A stretch of DNA of 64,000 bases from contig NZ_JAKVTW010000019.1 in the NCBI RefSeq assembly GCF_022489065.1, forward strand, positions 32,283-96,282. The letters are read 5' to 3'. The first letter of the stretch is position 1. The number at the start of each line of letters is the position of its first letter. Positions 8,343-16,649 of this stretch are shown in pieces. The notes beneath the pieces were generated by a model. That model was given only the letters and a program-made list of their open reading frames with translations, was not told the origin of the DNA and did not search any database. Both the position numbers and the translations under genes were made by a program. The DNA is from Vreelandella neptunia. Its GTDB lineage: Bacteria > Pseudomonadota > Gammaproteobacteria > Pseudomonadales > Halomonadaceae.

Positions 8343-9923
8343 TTAGTCTTCGCTACGGTTAATGACTAGGTCACCTAAATAGGGGAAGTCGATAGCGTTA
8401 ACCACAGGTTCAGCTTCAACGCCGTCTGCGGCGGCGTAGGCAAGGTTCTGCCAATGCAGCATGATGAAGCCTACGTCTTCGTACAACATCGCCTCGGCTT
8501 CACGCAGCATTTCGTTGCGTTTTTCCAGATCCGTTTCGCTATCTGCTTCGGTCACCAGAGCATCGATCTCTTCGTTGCAGTAGTTGCCGTAGTTGTACTG
8601 ACCAGCGCCGGTCTCTTCATCAATACAGAAGGAGAGATACTGGAAGAAGTTAGCAGTATCTTCGGTATCGGAATGCCAGCCGAGCATTGCCATGTCTGAT
8701 TGGCGAGTATCATACTCGGGCCAGTACTGGGCTAGTGGCATGGTGCGCAAATTAACGTCAATGTTAATTTGTGCCAGCATGTTGGCTACCGCTTGAGCGA
8801 TTTGAGCATCGTTCACGTAGCGGTTGTTTGGAGCGATCATCTCGACGCTAAAGCCCTCTTCATAGCCTGCTTCAGCCATGAGCTCCTTAGCACGTTCGAT
8901 GTCGTAGCGCGGCACTAACTCTTCGTTATAGCCGGAGTAACCTTCAGGAGAGAATTGACCTGCGGGGTTAGCAAAACCGCGCATTAAACGGTCAGCAATG
9001 CCTTCCTGATTAATGGCTAGATCAACCGCTTGGCGAACGCGGGCGTCCTGGAAGGCTTCAACGCGCTCTTCGTTCATTTGGAAGCCAATGATACGCGTAC
9101 CGTCAATCTCAATCAGGTTTACGCCATCGGCCTCACGTACACGGTCTAAATCGTTAGGCGGTACGGCATCAATAAAGTCAACGCCGCCAGAAAGCAGCGC
9201 TGCAACGCGCGAGGCGTTCTCAGCGATAGGCGTCATCACGATGTTGGATACGTTGCCTTCGCTTTCAGTATCCCAGTAGTCTTCAAAACGCTCGAAATCC
9301 ACCCGAACGCCTTGACGACGGTCAGTAACAACAAACGGACCTGTACCTGAAACGTTGCGAGAAGCGAAGGAGTTGCCCGCTTTGACGATTTCAGCTTTGT
9401 CGCTGCCATCGTCGGTTTCACCGGTGTAGAACTCGCTGTCCATTGGGAAGATGTAAGTCGCGAGGTTGAGCATCAGCGGGTAAGGTTCGGTAGTGACGAT
9501 CTCAACGGTGTAATCGTCAACGGCTTCAGCGCTGGCAACCGGCTCAAAAATGGCACGGTAGTCAGGGCTCTCTTTCAGACGCTCAATGGTCCATACCACA
9601 TCTTTAGCGGTGAATTCGTTACCCGAGTGGAACGTAACGCCTTCACGCAATGTCATGCGCATAGTGGTTTCGTCTACTTGTTCCCACTCTGTGGCCAAGC
9701 GCGGCTCAAAATCGAAATCTTTTGTCCAGCGTACGAGCGGGTCGAACGCCAGATGAGAAAAGCGCAGCACGCCGCCAGAAAGCTGTTCATGTAGATCGAG
9801 CGTTTCAGGGTCGGCAGAGTAACCAATGCGAAGTGTTTCAGCACTTGCCGTCATTGGCAGCAATGTCGTACCTGCAACCACTGCACCAATAACAGAAGCC
9901 AGTAGGGTTTTCTTGAGCGTCAT
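8343..9923 (-). CDS. dppA: Periplasmic peptide-binding protein DppA (SBP_bac_5)
   Basis: This is the solute-binding protein that delivers peptides to DppBCDF. It has a Sec signal peptide ending near MTASA, then the family-5 opening ETLRIGYSADPETLDLHEQL, and about 500 mature residues as usual for this family. It is rich in Asp/Glu, as expected of a halophile's periplasmic protein. The family binds dipeptides, haem, opines or other compounds, so the dipeptide label rests on the operon content and the prolidase downstream. AAGGG precedes the ATG by 8 nt. It is the first gene of the operon, with a perfect inverted repeat in its upstream region. Confidence 0.88.
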   Translation of the reverse strand: MTLKKTLLASVIGAVVAGTTLLPMTASAETLRIGYSADPETLDLHEQLSGGVLRFSHLAFDPLVRWTKDFDFEPRLATEWEQVDETTMRMTLREGVTFHSGNEFTAKDVVWTIERLKESPDYRAIFEPVASAEAVDDYTVEIVTTEPYPLMLNLATYIFPMDSEFYTGETDDGSDKAEIVKAGNSFASRNVSGTGPFVVTDRRQGVRVDFERFEDYWDTESEGNVSNIVMTPIAENASRVAALLSGGVDFIDAVPPNDLDRVREADGVNLIEIDGTRIIGFQMNEERVEAFQDARVRQAVDLAINQEGIADRLMRGFANPAGQFSPEGYSGYNEELVPRYDIERAKELMAEAGYEEGFSVEMIAPNNRYVNDAQIAQAVANMLAQINIDVNLRTMPLAQYWPEYDTRQSDMAMLGWHSDTEDTANFFQYLSFCIDEETGAGQYNYGNYCNEEIDALVTEADSETDLEKRNEMLREAEAMLYEDVGFIMLHWQNLAYAAADGVEAEPVVNAIDFPYLGDLVINRSED

Positions 9924-10025
9924 AATTGTTCCCTTGGGTCATTGTTTATTGTTCGTTTTACGGGCATTTTCCTCTCGCTAAACGGCGGAAATCCCCGTAA
10001 AACAGACACGGTCAGCTTGATAGCC

Positions 10026-10048
10026 TTGTTAGTAATACAGACTAACAA
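10026..10048 (-). promoter_or_regulatory. Perfect inverted repeat upstream of dppA (possible operator)
   Basis: TTGTTAGT (10026-10033) and ACTAACAA (10041-10048) are exact inverted copies with a 7-bp spacer, starting 103 bp before the dppA ATG. The size and T-N11-A-like symmetry suit a LysR-type or other dimeric regulator. Part of it could double as a minus-strand -35 box (TTGTTA at 10048-10043). Its binding protein is unknown; the LysR at 3115-4026 is one candidate. Confidence 0.45.
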
Positions 10049-10199
10049 CATAGAGAGTGCCTATCGCGTCATACAATCGAAATAATGACAGGCATCATTC
10101 GTCTGCTACATGACAGGGCTGATAGCGGCACATCAGCGGTTTTTGATTAGACGAAAGTAGTAATTAAAAAGAGCAGTCGAAAATAGGTGGAGAGGCGTT

Positions 10200-10781
10200 A
10201 TGTGGAAAAAAATCGCAATTGCAGGCATCGCTTGGTTCCTTCCCACCTTGGCTGTCGCCGGTGAGGCAGCGCCAGATAGCGTGGCTGGGCAAGCTAGTGA
10301 GGATCCGCAGGCAAACGCGCCGGAATTAGCGGCTCAGATCAAAGGGTCGCTGGATGGCGAGCAGCGCGAATGGTTTATTTTAAGTCATGGTAATGACTCA
10401 AATGCATCGTTCGTTGAACTCGGAGATGACGTCACTATCGATATTACCGGCTTTATGGATGAGGAGGCCTGGGATACTCAAGAAGCGCTCTCAATTAGCC
10501 TGACAGTAAGCGAAGAGCAGTTGGTCAGTGCTGTAGTCATTCATCCGCTAGGCACATCGCTTTCCCCACCGCTTTATACTTCCGAAAGGGAAGGTTCCGA
10601 CGAGGGAGGGGTAGACGTAACGTTGACCCACTACGAGCGAACCAGTCAATGGATTCATGTTGCTGGTAAAATAGAGGGTGTGTTGGCGCTTCAAGTCGAA
10701 CTGGGTGAGCCACCGAGCGCAGAAGAGAGTATAGCGATTGACGTTGAGTTCGATGTTAAGGCGCAAAAAATAGAGTTTTAA
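10200..10781 (+). CDS. Conserved-looking secreted protein of unknown function
   Basis: This 193-aa protein has a clear Sec signal peptide (MWKKIAIAGIAWFLPTLAVA, cut before GEAAP). The mature part is acidic and beta-rich with no cysteines, and I recognise no family. It starts at ATG 10200 with a GAGG box 5 nt upstream and ends before a good terminator. It is therefore a single-gene unit, divergent from dppA and convergent with the glutaredoxin-like gene. A periplasmic location is likely, but no function can be assigned. Confidence 0.7.
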   Translation: MWKKIAIAGIAWFLPTLAVAGEAAPDSVAGQASEDPQANAPELAAQIKGSLDGEQREWFILSHGNDSNASFVELGDDVTIDITGFMDEEAWDTQEALSISLTVSEEQLVSAVVIHPLGTSLSPPLYTSEREGSDEGGVDVTLTHYERTSQWIHVAGKIEGVLALQVELGEPPSAEESIAIDVEFDVKAQKIEF

Positions 10782-10782
10782 T

Positions 10783-10817
10783 CCCGCGGCCGATCCTCGT
10801 CGGCCTCGGGTAGTTTC
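10783..10817 (+). terminator. Intrinsic terminator after the secreted-protein gene
   Basis: CCCG-C-GGCCGA (10783-10793) pairs with TCGGCC-T-CGGG (10800-10810) with one internal mismatch and a 6-nt loop, followed by TAGTTTCT. It starts just after the stop codon. Confidence 0.65.
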
Positions 10818-10859
10818 TCTGCACCTCAGACTCTTTAGGGGCTGTTGAGTAGTGATCGG

Positions 10860-11246
10860 TTAGTCAAACTGCTTGTGCAGCCAAGCATTAATCGTATCAG
10901 ACTCGTACATCCACTCTTCACGCCCGTCATCATGAATAATCTTGAGACAGGGCACTTTGACTTTCCCCCCGCCTTCCAAAAGTGCCTGCTTATGCTCAGG
11001 GTCGAGTTGGGCATCGCGCACCTCGATGTTCAAACCTAGTCGCGCTATCTCTTTGCGAACCTTGATGCAAAACGGGCAAGTACGAAACTGATACAGCGCA
11101 AGACGCTGGCATGTCTGGTCAATATTGGCTTGCTCTTCAGGCGATCGTTCAACTGACTTAGGCGTTGAGAGCTTTTCAGAGATCAGCATAAACGGGGCAA
11201 GCACTAAGCGAACGCCGCGAAAAAAATAGCGGATTAATATGCGCAT
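10860..11246 (-). CDS. Glutaredoxin-like protein with N-terminal membrane-proximal helix
   Basis: This 128-aa thiol-redox protein has the motif TCPFC, the CxxC of the glutaredoxin fold with Phe where classical glutaredoxins have Tyr. The cis-Pro appears as KVPCLKI, and the ending is YESDTINAWL. About 55 residues precede the domain: a hydrophobic/basic segment (MRILIRYFFRGVRLVLAPF) that could anchor it to the inner face of the membrane, then a charged linker. The start is ATG 11246, because AAAGGAG sits just upstream. The longer frame to 11318 lacks a ribosome-binding site. The partner protein is unknown. Confidence 0.82.
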   Translation of the reverse strand: MRILIRYFFRGVRLVLAPFMLISEKLSTPKSVERSPEEQANIDQTCQRLALYQFRTCPFCIKVRKEIARLGLNIEVRDAQLDPEHKQALLEGGGKVKVPCLKIIHDDGREEWMYESDTINAWLHKQFD

Positions 11247-11525
11247 CGGAAGGCTCCTTTCGCTGATATTTAGGCTTAGGTCAGCGTGACAAATGGGAAA
11301 AAGAGAAATAGCCACCATTAGTAAACGGTGGCCGCATCCTGCAACAACTGGAAAGATTTGTCACTTGAAGGGCATTTTTAACCCCAATCATGGCGGTTTA
11401 GTGCGATGAGTGGATGAGCAAATGGAGCCAACATGCTAGTCTAATTGGTCATTTTTACGCCATATTTTGGTTTTTTATTAAACGTCTGTGCGATTAGTTT
11501 ATTGGCGAATAACGGGGCGAAAGCC

Positions 11526-12968
11526 ATGCATCTGCATATTATTGGTATCTGCGGCACCTTTATGGGCAGCCTGGCGCTGTTAGCACGTGAGCTGGGTCAT
11601 CAGGTAAGTGGTTCTGACCAGCATGTTTACCCGCCCATGAGTACCCAATTGGTTGATGCGGGCATTACCTTAATGGAAGGCTATCACGCTGACCACCTAT
11701 CGCCAGAGCCGGATCTGAGGCCAGATCTTGTGATAGTGGGTAACGCAATGTCACGCGGCAATGAAGAAGTCGAAGCCTTGCTCAACAGCGGTGTGCCGTA
11801 TACTTCTGGCGCGCAGTGGTTGGCAGAGCATGTTTTGCCAGGCCGACGCGTCATTGCAGTAGCGGGTACCCATGGAAAGACGACCACGGCGAGCATATTG
11901 GCGTGGCTATTGGAGAGCGGTGGATTAACCCCAGGGTTCTTGATCGGTGGTGTCCCACGTAACTTTGGCGTGTCGGCGCGCTTGGGCGATGCACAGGCAC
12001 CGTTTGTAGTAGAAGCGGATGAGTACGACACGGCGTTCTTCGATAAACGCTCCAAGTTCGTTCACTACCGCCCGGATATTGCAATACTCAATAACCTTGA
12101 GTTCGACCACGCGGATATATTCCCCGATTTAGCGGCCATCGAGCGTCAGTTCCATCATTTAGTGCGTACTGTTCCAAGCCAAGGCCAACTACTCGTGGCC
12201 GATGAGCAGCCTGCCCTTGAACGAGTGCTTGCCCAGGGGGTGTGGTCACCGGTCGCCCATTTTGGGGATCAGGCGACTAGTGAATGGCAGTTTACCCTCG
12301 AGCGTGCCGATGCCAGCCGTTTCCAGGTGCTTCATTGTGGTGGCGAAGGTGAGTCAGGCCAGAATAAACATGGCCAGGATGAAGATGGGGTCGTCGAATG
12401 GGCTCTCACCGGTGAGCATAACGCCCGTAATGCATTGGCAGCATTGGCGGCCGCCAATCTTTGTGGGGTGGATCTGGCGCGTGGTTGCGCAGCGCTTGCG
12501 CGCTTTGAAACCCCCAGAAGGCGGCAGGAAGTGCGCGGTGAAATCAATGGCATTCAGGTCATTGATGATTTTGCTCACCACCCCACGGCGATTGCCGCCA
12601 CGCTTAAAGGGTTACGCGCAGCAACAACCAAAGGGCGACTGCTGGCTGTGATTGAGCCGCGCTCCAACACTATGCGCTTAGGCGCGCTACGCGAGCGTCT
12701 GGTCGAGAGTGTGGCTGACGCTGACGGTGTGTTTTGGTTTCAGCCCGCCGGCCTTGATTGGTCGATGGAAGCGTTAGTGGCCTCCCAGGGGGCGCGTGCT
12801 CAGCTGTATGATGACATCGATAAGCTGGTGACGGCGGTGGTCACGCAAGCCTCACCACTAGACCGTATCGTGGTGATGTCTAACGGTGGTTTTGAGGGCG
12901 TGCACGAACGCTTGCTTGCCGCCTTGACGAATGCCCAAAAAGCCGCCGTCAAAGAGGGGCAAGCGTGA
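11526..12968 (+). CDS. mpl: UDP-N-acetylmuramate:L-Ala-gamma-D-Glu-meso-Dap ligase
   Basis: Mpl reattaches recycled murein tripeptide to UDP-MurNAc in the cytoplasm. It has a Mur-ligase layout: N-terminal UDP-binding domain (MHLHIIGICGTFMG), ATP-binding loop GTHGKTT at residues 114-120, the carbamoyl-lysine/Mg region and a C-terminal ligase domain ('FDDFAHHPTAI' type motif, here VIDDFAHHPTAIAATL). The length of 480 aa is typical. The start is ATG 11526, because the additional upstream codons are hydrophobic and not Mur-like. Its end overlaps ubiX as GTGA. The mpl-ubiX pairing also occurs in Pseudomonas. Confidence 0.95.
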   Translation: MHLHIIGICGTFMGSLALLARELGHQVSGSDQHVYPPMSTQLVDAGITLMEGYHADHLSPEPDLRPDLVIVGNAMSRGNEEVEALLNSGVPYTSGAQWLAEHVLPGRRVIAVAGTHGKTTTASILAWLLESGGLTPGFLIGGVPRNFGVSARLGDAQAPFVVEADEYDTAFFDKRSKFVHYRPDIAILNNLEFDHADIFPDLAAIERQFHHLVRTVPSQGQLLVADEQPALERVLAQGVWSPVAHFGDQATSEWQFTLERADASRFQVLHCGGEGESGQNKHGQDEDGVVEWALTGEHNARNALAALAAANLCGVDLARGCAALARFETPRRRQEVRGEINGIQVIDDFAHHPTAIAATLKGLRAATTKGRLLAVIEPRSNTMRLGALRERLVESVADADGVFWFQPAGLDWSMEALVASQGARAQLYDDIDKLVTAVVTQASPLDRIVVMSNGGFEGVHERLLAALTNAQKAAVKEGQA

Positions 12969-13630
12969 CCAATCAGTCTGAAGTGGAATTTAAAAAGCCG
13001 ATTACCGTCGCACTTACCGGTGCATCTGGCGCCCAGTACGGATTACGCCTGATTGATGTGTTGGTCGCAGCGGGGCATGAAGTATGGGTGATGATCTCCA
13101 AGGCTGCCCACATGGTGATTGCCACAGAAACCGATAGTGAGCTGCCAGCACAGCCCAAACGTTTAGTGCAGGCGTTAAGCAAGCGCAGTGGTGCCCAACC
13201 GGGGCAAATTCGCTGCTTCGGCCGCGAGGATTGGATGGCCCCGGTCGCCTCAGGCTCCGGCGCGCCGTCCGCTATGGTGGTCTGCCCGTGCTCAACGGGA
13301 ACACTTTCAGCGGTTGCTACAGGGGCTAGTAATAATCTGATCGAGCGGGCGGCCGATGTCGCGATCAAGGAGCGCCGTACGCTGGTGCTGGTTCCCCGTG
13401 AAAGCCCGTTTTCCCCCATTCACCTTGAGCACATGCTGACGTTAAGCCGTCTTGGTGTGGTCATTTTGCCAGCGGCGCCGGGGTTTTATCACCGCCCGCA
13501 GCACATTGATGACCTGATTGACTTTATCGTGGCGCGGATCCTAAACCAGTTGGGGATTGAGCATTCGCTAATGCCGCGCTGGGGCGAAGTAGACAGTACT
13601 GACAGTTCCTCATCAGCGAAGGATGACTGA
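12965..13630 (+). CDS. ubiX: Flavin prenyltransferase UbiX
   Basis: UbiX joins dimethylallyl phosphate to FMN to make the prenylated flavin cofactor of the ubiquinone decarboxylase UbiD. The FMN-binding opening VALTGASGAQYGLRLID, the CPCSTGTLSAVATG segment and the LVPRESPFSPIHL loop are all present. The 221-aa length is slightly long, with an N-terminal tail (TNQSEVEFKKP) and an acidic Ser-rich C-terminus. It begins at GTG 12965, overlapping the mpl stop, so it is translationally coupled. Confidence 0.94.
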   Translation: MTNQSEVEFKKPITVALTGASGAQYGLRLIDVLVAAGHEVWVMISKAAHMVIATETDSELPAQPKRLVQALSKRSGAQPGQIRCFGREDWMAPVASGSGAPSAMVVCPCSTGTLSAVATGASNNLIERAADVAIKERRTLVLVPRESPFSPIHLEHMLTLSRLGVVILPAAPGFYHRPQHIDDLIDFIVARILNQLGIEHSLMPRWGEVDSTDSSSSAKDD

Positions 13631-13633
13631 CCT

Positions 13634-14257
13634 ATGATGTCGTGGGCGACGCTCTCGGTTTTTGTACCAACGTTTCTGTTTGTTTCGCTTACCCCCGGCA
13701 TGTGTATGACGCTCGCCATGGTGCTGGGCATGACCCAAGGCGTTAAGCGAACGCTGTGGATGATGATTGGCGAGTTGATCGGGGTAGGCTTGGTAGCGGC
13801 GGCAGCTGGCGCTGGAGTTGCGGCATTGATGCTTCGTCAACCAGAGCTGTTCGTGTTGTTTAAGTGGGTGGGGGGCGCATATTTAGGCTATTTAGGCGTG
13901 ATGATGTGGCGTTCACGTGGGCGGATGGCGATCCCTAGTGAGCTGGATGCTGGCCCCCCGGCCAGTCGGCTACAGCTTGCTATGCAGGGCTTTGTGACCG
14001 CAGTGGCAAATCCTAAGGGATGGACGTTTTTTATGGTGTTGCTACCCCCTTTTCTAGACGGCAGCCGCCCGCTGTCGGGTCAGCTTAGCCTTCTGATTGC
14101 GGTCATTTTAACCATCGAATTTGCCAGTATGCTGGTATATGCGACCGGCGGTAAAACATTGCGCAATGTGCTCGGCAAGAGCGGTAATGTACGTTTGCTT
14201 AACCGTATCGCTGGTACGTTGATGATTGGTGTGGGCCTTTGGTTAGCGCTTGGCTAA
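13634..14257 (+). CDS. LysE/RhtB-family amino-acid exporter
   Basis: This is a 207-aa inner-membrane protein of the LysE superfamily, with about six hydrophobic segments and the family motif SLTPGMCMTLAM-LGMTQGVKR near the N-terminus (usual form: PGP.....G...G). Members export amino acids or related small molecules; the substrate cannot be told from the sequence. It starts 3 nt after the ubiX stop (ATG 13634 or 13637, AAGGA upstream), so it is in the mpl-ubiX transcript. It faces the DedA-PAP2 gene convergently with only 17 nt between. Confidence 0.88.
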   Translation: MMSWATLSVFVPTFLFVSLTPGMCMTLAMVLGMTQGVKRTLWMMIGELIGVGLVAAAAGAGVAALMLRQPELFVLFKWVGGAYLGYLGVMMWRSRGRMAIPSELDAGPPASRLQLAMQGFVTAVANPKGWTFFMVLLPPFLDGSRPLSGQLSLLIAVILTIEFASMLVYATGGKTLRNVLGKSGNVRLLNRIAGTLMIGVGLWLALG

Positions 14258-14274
14258 ACAAGCATCGGTTTGCA

Positions 14275-15672
14275 TCAGACTGGCGGCAGTAGGCTGACGC
14301 GGGCGCTGATAAGTACCAGGGATGAAATGCCGAGTAGCAGCCAAGGACAGGGGCGAAGAGGGGGGCGAGGCTGCTGTTGCCAATGCAGTAGGGTCAGTGC
14401 GCAGACCACCAGCCCCAACAGCGCTCCTCCCACCAAATCGCTAAACCAGTGAACGCCCACGGCCAATCTTGATAACGCCATCGGCAGTGCAAGTGCAAGG
14501 GCTATCCAGTAAGCCCAAAAGCGTTTCTGGCGCGGGATTTCGGCGGCAATAAATGCCGCCGTTAAACCAAACAGCACCACCGCGGTAGATGTATGTGCGC
14601 TTGGGTATGAGAACGACCCCATTAGATAGTCCGGTGTGTCAGGCCGAGCACGTCCGAAAACGCCTTTCCCAATGATGTTAAGCAGCGCTACGCCTGCAAA
14701 TGCGCCCGCCCAGTGCAATAAGGCATCCCAGCGTTTAACTATTAGTAACCACACCGCCCAGGGTAGCACTAAGGCGATAATGCCGAAGGTGTCGCCTATT
14801 CGCGCCAATATATTACCCACGGCGTAAGACACATCGCTTTGCAGCCCAGCAAATAGACGATAAATAAATATATCCATATTCAGCGGGCCACTTTCGGCAA
14901 TGACCATCAGTGTCCAGCCTGAGAGACTGCCGAGCGCTAAGACCAACAGCAGCAGTGAGGCTAGTGGTACATCTCCTGACTGGCTCATCGCTAGCCAGGG
15001 CCTCCTAAGCAATGGCAGTTTACGCACGCTACCGGCAATGGCCCGGTAAAGTCGCCCATGCCGTGTTGCTTGATGCCGACCCCAGGAGAAAATGACCGCG
15101 AGTGTGACCATAATAGCGGCCAGAATAAGCAGTGCCGCTTCAAGGGCTGGCGGTAGATTTAAATGGTGCTGCCATGTGCGGCCCAATAAGTAGCCGGGCA
15201 GAATATAGGCAGGCGCCCACAGCGCCGCAGACGTTACGTTGGCCCAAATAAAGGTGCGCGGTGACATCCTCATCATGCCGGCAACCAGCGGGATAATAGG
15301 TCTGACAGGGCCAACAAAGCGGCCGATAAACACCGACCATATGCCGTAGCGTTCAAAGAAGCGTGCACCTCGGCCCAGCCATTCGGGATGCTGTGAAAGA
15401 GGCCAGCGCTGAGTTACTTGCTCACGATGTTTGTAGCCGAGTGAAAAGCTGATTCCGTCACCCAATATAGCGCCTACGAAGGCTGCTCCCATCAGCCACG
15501 CCAGTGCAATATCTTGATGCCCTGCCAGAGAAGCCACTGAGGTAATTAACACCACCCCTGGCACCAGAAGCCCCACCAGCGCAAGCGATTCCACTAATGA
15601 AATTATCAATACTAAACACACTAATAGTGGCGGCGATGGTGTTAACGAGTGAAGCATATCGACTAGCGGCAC
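14275..15672 (-). CDS. DedA-PAP2 fusion: membrane transporter plus lipid phosphatase
   Basis: Two membrane proteins are fused in one 465-aa chain. Residues ~1-210 are a DedA/SNARE-associated domain, with FFERYGIWSVFIGRFVGPVR and PLVAGMMRMS matching the family's F.(R)(Y)G....-RF-P..R signature. Residues ~230-450 are a PAP2 phosphatase, with its acid-phosphatase motifs KGVFGRARP, SYPSAHT and SRLAVGVHWFSDLVGG giving the K-RP, SGH-like and R-H-D catalytic groups. DedA proteins are now linked to undecaprenyl-phosphate or phospholipid flipping and PAP2 to undecaprenyl-pyrophosphate dephosphorylation, so the fusion may couple both steps of C55 lipid recycling. The start is GTG 15672 with GGAG 6 nt before. 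Confidence 0.9.
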   Translation of the reverse strand: MPLVDMLHSLTPSPPLLVCLVLIISLVESLALVGLLVPGVVLITSVASLAGHQDIALAWLMGAAFVGAILGDGISFSLGYKHREQVTQRWPLSQHPEWLGRGARFFERYGIWSVFIGRFVGPVRPIIPLVAGMMRMSPRTFIWANVTSAALWAPAYILPGYLLGRTWQHHLNLPPALEAALLILAAIMVTLAVIFSWGRHQATRHGRLYRAIAGSVRKLPLLRRPWLAMSQSGDVPLASLLLLVLALGSLSGWTLMVIAESGPLNMDIFIYRLFAGLQSDVSYAVGNILARIGDTFGIIALVLPWAVWLLIVKRWDALLHWAGAFAGVALLNIIGKGVFGRARPDTPDYLMGSFSYPSAHTSTAVVLFGLTAAFIAAEIPRQKRFWAYWIALALALPMALSRLAVGVHWFSDLVGGALLGLVVCALTLLHWQQQPRPPLRPCPWLLLGISSLVLISARVSLLPPV

Positions 15673-15716
15673 ATACTTCTCCGGCGATAAATATAGGGGC
15701 TTAGACTAACGAGCGT

Positions 15717-16649
15717 TTAAAGCTTAGCGAGTGAATTGCCGCGAGCTTCAAGCCGTTTTACATAACGCTCGAAGCTCTCTGCTCGACTGGGCAAGCAGGC
15801 CGCTATGCGAGCTTCAAGCTGGCCAGTTTCAACCAGCACTCGTTGTGAGAGCGCGCGCTGTAAACGCTCTCGCACCAGCAGTGCGCCGCTTTCGCTGGTG
15901 TCCGGCAGGACTAGCCAGAAAGTGGCGTTATCAGCGCGGCCAAGCACATCGTGATCCCGGCAGCGACTATTTACTTCGCTGCACAGTGCACCTAATAAAG
16001 CTGTCTGTGCACGATGGCCAAACTGCTCCTCAGCCATATCCAGTTGCGGTAAATGGAGCACTAACACCACCAACTGCTGATTGAGCATGGCCGCGCGCTG
16101 AAACTCACTATTCAAGCGCTCTTTTAGCGTGTCAATATTGTAGGCATTGCAGTCGCTATCGTTTGGGTCGGTAGCTCGAAGGAGTGCACGACGGCGGGCG
16201 TGCTCCCAGCGAGGTAGCGCCAGGAGGAGGGTTAAAGCGACATAACCAACAATGATCGCAGAGGGTGCAGAAGCGACGGCAGGCAGTAGCCACCACAAGG
16301 GACCAATAGCGATATTGAGAACTAGCGCAGCCCATAACGGTAATAATAAAAAAGCGGCGGTAATGGGCAGGCCTAGCCAAATGGGAGACATCTGGGGGTG
16401 ATAGTAAAAAGCACCCAATACAGCCGAGTAGGTACAACATAGCAACACAAAGCTCGGCAGGTAGCTCTTTAGCCCTTGCCCAATATGCATTAGCAAGGCT
16501 GACATCAGCAGCAGAGTCATGAAGGTGGGAATAAGCAGGTCGCGATAGTCGCCCATGGCGTATAGCCAAAGAGCGTAGCCTGTCATCAGTGCAATACTGG
16601 CGGCATAAGCAAGCGTCATTAACCGCTTGGGAATATGGTGCTCAATCAT
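15717..16649 (-). CDS. Membrane protein with degenerate GGDEF domain (A)
   Basis: This 310-aa protein has about five N-terminal membrane segments and, from about residue 165, a cytoplasmic domain that keeps the outline of GGDEF proteins (NIDTLKERLNSEFQRAAMLNQQLVVLVLHLPQLD, then DVLGRADNATFWLVLP). The catalytic loop reads ADNAT where GGDEF should be, and the metal-binding Asp of the first strand is replaced, so diguanylate cyclase activity is not expected. It could sense nucleotide or act through its partner. Its ATG overlaps the stop of the similar gene upstream (ATGA, 16646-16649), so the two are made together. Confidence 0.7.
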   Translation of the reverse strand: MIEHHIPKRLMTLAYAASIALMTGYALWLYAMGDYRDLLIPTFMTLLLMSALLMHIGQGLKSYLPSFVLLCCTYSAVLGAFYYHPQMSPIWLGLPITAAFLLLPLWAALVLNIAIGPLWWLLPAVASAPSAIIVGYVALTLLLALPRWEHARRRALLRATDPNDSDCNAYNIDTLKERLNSEFQRAAMLNQQLVVLVLHLPQLDMAEEQFGHRAQTALLGALCSEVNSRCRDHDVLGRADNATFWLVLPDTSESGALLVRERLQRALSQRVLVETGQLEARIAACLPSRAESFERYVKRLEARGNSLAKL

